From Fibrobacteres bacterium CG2_30_45_31 (GTDB lineage Bacteria > Fibrobacterota > Fibrobacteria > Fibrobacterales > Fibrobacteraceae): DNA of 7,901 nt. The translations under genes were made by a program, and so were the position numbers. Of this stretch, positions 6,317-7,901 are shown piece after piece; position 1 is the stretch's first letter, and the number at the start of each line of letters is the position of its first letter. The notes below the pieces were generated by a model, which saw only the letters and a program-made list of their open reading frames with translations, made no database searches and had not been told where the DNA came from. The stretch is from contig MNYL01000037.1 of NCBI GenBank assembly GCA_001873075.1, positions 1 to 7,901 on the forward strand. The letters run 5' to 3'.

Positions 6317-6931
6317 TTAATTTGAAGTCTCACCTGCTGCCATGGGCTCGGTTGCGGACTTATCAGGTGCAGGTTTTTGAATCTGCACCTTTTTTGGACC
6401 GTAGATAGAAAGCATGGTATTGCCTTCCATTCGCGAATCCATTTCTAATTCGCCAACATCAGCGAGATCAATTTTTGCTTGATCCATGAGTCGACGACCG
6501 TAATCCATGTGGGCCATTTCGCGCCCACGGAATTGCATAATCAAACGGACTTTCATCCCATCTTGAAGGAAGTCCTTCGCTTGCTTCATCCTGTATTGGT
6601 AGTCGTTGGTTGCTGTTTTCGGATGAAGTTTAATCTCTTTGAGCTTAACAATGTGCTGCTTGGCTTTCGCAGCCTTTGTGCGCTTTAGTTGCTCAAAACG
6701 GAATTTTCCGTAATTCATGATACGACAAACAGGGGGCTTAGCATTAGGGGAAACCTCCACCAGGTCCAGTTCGGCCTCTTTGGCCATCTGCAAAGCCTTA
6801 TAGGTTTCGATCACGACCTGTTCTCCATCTTCCTTGACTAAACGGATGGGCGAGACGCGAATATCTTCGTTAATTCGGGTACCATCTGTAGGACGGTTCG
6901 GTAATTGACGACTGCGGGGGTTTTGTAACAA
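6317..6931 (-). CDS. infC: Translation initiation factor IF-3 with TTG start
   Basis: This 204-residue factor binds the 30S subunit, prevents premature 50S joining and checks the start codon-initiator tRNA pairing. Seen: the N-terminal domain (about 18-85) with RINEDIRV, LDLVEVSPNAKPPVCRIM and NYGKF; a lysine-rich linker helix (82-97); and the C-terminal domain (98-182) with KEIKLHPKT, QFRGREMAH and YGPKK. The start is TTG at 6931. An in-frame TAG lies three codons upstream, and the next ATG would delete most of the N-terminal domain, so no ATG start is possible. AAGAGG at 6941-6946 serves as the ribosome binding site. A tail of about 20 residues (from KPAPDKS) extends past the E. coli end; its sequence is low in complexity and probably disordered. 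It is the first gene of infC-rpmI-rplT. thrS, often found upstream, is not here. Confidence 0.97.
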   Translation of the reverse strand: MLQNPRSRQLPNRPTDGTRINEDIRVSPIRLVKEDGEQVVIETYKALQMAKEAELDLVEVSPNAKPPVCRIMNYGKFRFEQLKRTKAAKAKQHIVKLKEIKLHPKTATNDYQYRMKQAKDFLQDGMKVRLIMQFRGREMAHMDYGRRLMDQAKIDLADVGELEMDSRMEGNTMLSIYGPKKVQIQKPAPDKSATEPMAAGETSN

Positions 6932-6940
6932 GCTAAGCTA

Positions 6941-6946
6941 CCTCTT
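6941..6946 (-). promoter_or_regulatory. Shine-Dalgarno site fixing the TTG start of infC
   Basis: On the minus strand AAGAGG is followed by TAGCTTAGC and then TTG. The TAG is in frame with infC, so translation cannot begin further upstream. The 9-nt spacing is slightly long but normal. Together these fix the TTG start. Confidence 0.65.
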
Positions 6947-6973
6947 TGGAAAAACATTAAATTTTGAACCACA

Positions 6974-7002
6974 AATGTAGCAAGATGAAAAAAATCCTTC
7001 AA
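6974..7002 (-). promoter_or_regulatory. Candidate promoter of the infC operon
   Basis: On the minus strand, a -35 like TTGAAG (7002-6997) is separated by 17 nt from TACATT (6979-6974). The TACATT is preceded by TGC, the extended -10 pattern. Each hexamer matches the sigma-70 consensus at 4 of 6 positions. A start about 7 nt downstream would give a leader of roughly 35 nt. TACATTTG also fits the Bacteroidetes -7 pattern TAnnTTTG, but without a -33 TTTG at the right distance. Confidence 0.4.
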
Positions 7003-7042
7003 CATCTCAAAGACCCCCCTGTGGGGAATATGTGTCTTTTTG

Positions 7043-7048
7043 TATAAT
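7043..7048 (+). promoter_or_regulatory. Candidate -10 box of the tRNA-Gly promoter
   Basis: A perfect TATAAT lies 10 nt before the mature 5' end of the tRNA, so transcription would begin only a few bases upstream of the tRNA. No -35 hexamer resembling TTGACA is found at 16-18 nt spacing; the bases there are G-rich. Confidence 0.5.
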
Positions 7049-7058
7049 TGTGCCACGC

Positions 7059-7130
7059 GCGGCGGTAGCTCAATGGTAGAGCTTTAGCCTTCCAAGCTAA
7101 TGGTTGCCGGTTCGATCCCGGTCCGCCGCT
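7059..7130 (+). tRNA. tRNA-Gly (anticodon UCC)
   Basis: A full cloverleaf can be drawn. The acceptor stem GCGGCGG (7059-7065) pairs with CCGCCGC (7123-7129), with discriminator T at 7130. The D stem GCTC pairs with GAGC (7068-7071, 7079-7082). The anticodon stem TTAGC/GCTAA encloses the loop CTTCCAA with anticodon TCC at 7091-7093. The T arm is GCCGG, TTCGATC, CCGGT, with one G-U pair. It decodes GGA and GGG codons. The 3' CCA is not encoded, so it must be added by a nucleotidyltransferase. The gene is transcribed away from infC and is followed directly by a terminator, so it is probably a single-gene unit. Confidence 0.97.
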
Positions 7131-7132
7131 TT

Positions 7133-7161
7133 AAAAAGCCCTGTTTTACAGGGCTTTTTTT
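7133..7161 (+). terminator. Rho-independent terminator of tRNA-Gly
   Basis: An 8-bp stem, AGCCCTGT (7137-7144) pairing with ACAGGGCT (7148-7155), has a TTT loop and is followed by a run of T to 7161. The preceding AAAA can extend the stem. It starts 2 nt after the tRNA discriminator base. Confidence 0.92.
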
Positions 7162-7385
7162 GTGTAGACATCCAAATAGTCTGTTGAGGACTTTAGATTG
7201 GAACAAGAGTCATTTATTTCTATTCAGAGCATAAACACGTCGACTCGATAGAACGTTTTGTTCTTTTAAAAAGGGGTGAATCATTGAAGATACTGACGTT
7301 TATGGTGACTTAAAATTTTTTGACAAAGAAAAAGCTGGACAGCGTGAATTATTACAGCCATGAAAAATAGTTGTTCTTGAATAGT
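7162..7385. other. Gene-free stretch between tRNA-Gly and glycosyltransferase
   Basis: About 220 AT-rich bases hold no ORF with a plausible start and ribosome site. On the plus strand two short frames without ATG starts follow each other: one of about 38 codons up to a TAA near 7311-7313, and one of about 27 codons (7280-7363) ending in TGA. They could be remnants of a decayed gene but may be chance. AGAAC-GTTTT-GTTCT at 7250-7264 is a weak 5-bp hairpin before a short T run. A TTGACA at 7320-7325 has no matching -10. No clear terminator for the glycosyltransferase gene is seen on the minus strand. Confidence 0.5.
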
Positions 7386-7901
7386 TTATCCTAGATCTGC
7401 AAGGATACGATCCATAATTTCTTCGGCATTATAGGTGGCTGCTTTTTTGAGTGTCGCCGCATACATGTTCCCCCAAGAACCTTGTTGGATTTTTTCCACT
7501 ATCGCTGTAGCAAGCGACTCCGCGTTTTGCGCGAGTAATCCGTCCACCCCATGCGAGATAATGTCCTTGGGGCCTTTGCTATCATAGGCAGCGACCGGGA
7601 GCCCACAGCTCATGGCTTCTGTCACTACGCATCCAAAGGTATCGAAACGACTCGGCAACAAGAGCATATCCACTTCAGAGTATATCTTTGGTAAAGCCGT
7701 GTGATCCACCCAGCCCAAAAACTCAGCCTCAGGCAAAAGCGATTTTAACTTTTCTTCGGCGACACCCGTGCCTGCGATTTTAAGTTTCGCTTGGGGAATT
7801 GTCTCCTGGATTTTATGGAGAATGAGAGGAAGTTCCAAAACGCCCTTTTCTTCGCTCAAGCGCCCCACAAAGAGGAACACCGGAGCTTGGGGGTCCAATA
7901 G
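7386..7901 (-). CDS. GT4-type glycosyltransferase, C-terminal part (cut by window edge)
   Basis: This is the C-terminal Rossmann half of a GT-B fold glycosyltransferase, family GT4. It transfers a sugar from a nucleotide-sugar donor, typically to a glycan or lipid in envelope or polysaccharide synthesis. The visible 171 residues are open to the right edge, so the acceptor-binding half lies outside. Seen: FLFVGRLSEEKGV at the start of the C domain with the Arg and Lys that contact the donor phosphates, KLKIAGTG, FLGWVDH, and the donor-binding motif DTFGCVVTEAMSCGLPVAA. In this motif the first Glu of the usual E-x7-E is Asp (residue 87 of the fragment), while the second Glu (95) is kept. A TTG at 7898 is not a credible start because the fold begins well upstream. 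The family is secure; donor, acceptor and pathway cannot be told. Confidence 0.9.
   Translation of the reverse strand, partial: LLDPQAPVFLFVGRLSEEKGVLELPLILHKIQETIPQAKLKIAGTGVAEEKLKSLLPEAEFLGWVDHTALPKIYSEVDMLLLPSRFDTFGCVVTEAMSCGLPVAAYDSKGPKDIISHGVDGLLAQNAESLATAIVEKIQQGSWGNMYAATLKKAATYNAEEIMDRILADLG

Noticed and set aside
7250..7264. AGAAC-GTTTT-GTTCT hairpin as a terminator
   Set aside because: The stem is only 5 bp with low GC and a short T run on the plus strand, and there is no T run on the minus strand where the glycosyltransferase would need it.
7320..7325. TTGACA as a plus-strand promoter
   Set aside because: No -10-like hexamer lies 16-18 nt downstream, and the only gene downstream is on the opposite strand.
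1..7901. CRISPR array, insertion sequence, prophage or defence system
   Set aside because: No regular repeats, terminal inverted repeats, transposase, integrase or defence-type domains were seen on either strand.

Overview
This window looks like chromosomal housekeeping DNA from a Gram-negative-type bacterium, most likely the Fibrobacter lineage or a relative in the Fibrobacteres-Chlorobi-Bacteroidetes group. That placement is inference. It rests on a short primary-type sigma factor with no region 1.1, an S41 protease of the Bacteroidetes/Fibrobacter sequence type, an MlaE lipid permease (implying an outer membrane), and clear Shine-Dalgarno sites before most genes, which argues against Bacteroidetes proper. 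No mobile element, CRISPR array, phage gene or defence system is visible.

Left part (about 1-3370, all minus strand): a tight unit reading ctpA (S41 processing protease), mlaE (lipid ABC permease), dciA (DUF721 helicase-loading factor) and gyrB (gyrase B, cut by the window edge after 142 residues). The gaps are 8, 5 and 34 nt, so co-transcription is likely. dciA beside gyrB is a familiar replication neighbourhood; ctpA and mlaE add envelope functions to it.

Middle (3417-5720): a sigma-70 factor on the minus strand ends at a hairpin terminator before ctpA. Divergent from it, across a gap of about 180 bp, is a membrane histidine kinase of the LytS/YehU type on the plus strand with no response regulator beside it. 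It ends against a shared bidirectional terminator.

Right part (5735-7901): the conserved translation operon infC-rpmI-rplT (IF3, L35, L20) on the minus strand, with 15 nt between genes. infC starts at TTG, fixed by an in-frame stop just upstream. A tRNA-Gly(UCC) gene with a perfect -10 box and a strong terminator diverges from infC. After about 220 bp with no convincing gene, the C-terminal half of a GT4 glycosyltransferase (minus strand) runs off the right edge.

I found no convincing new multi-gene system. The points most worth a second look are the orphan kinase, the stand-alone mlaE inside a replication gene cluster, the CtpA C-terminal extension and the infC start.
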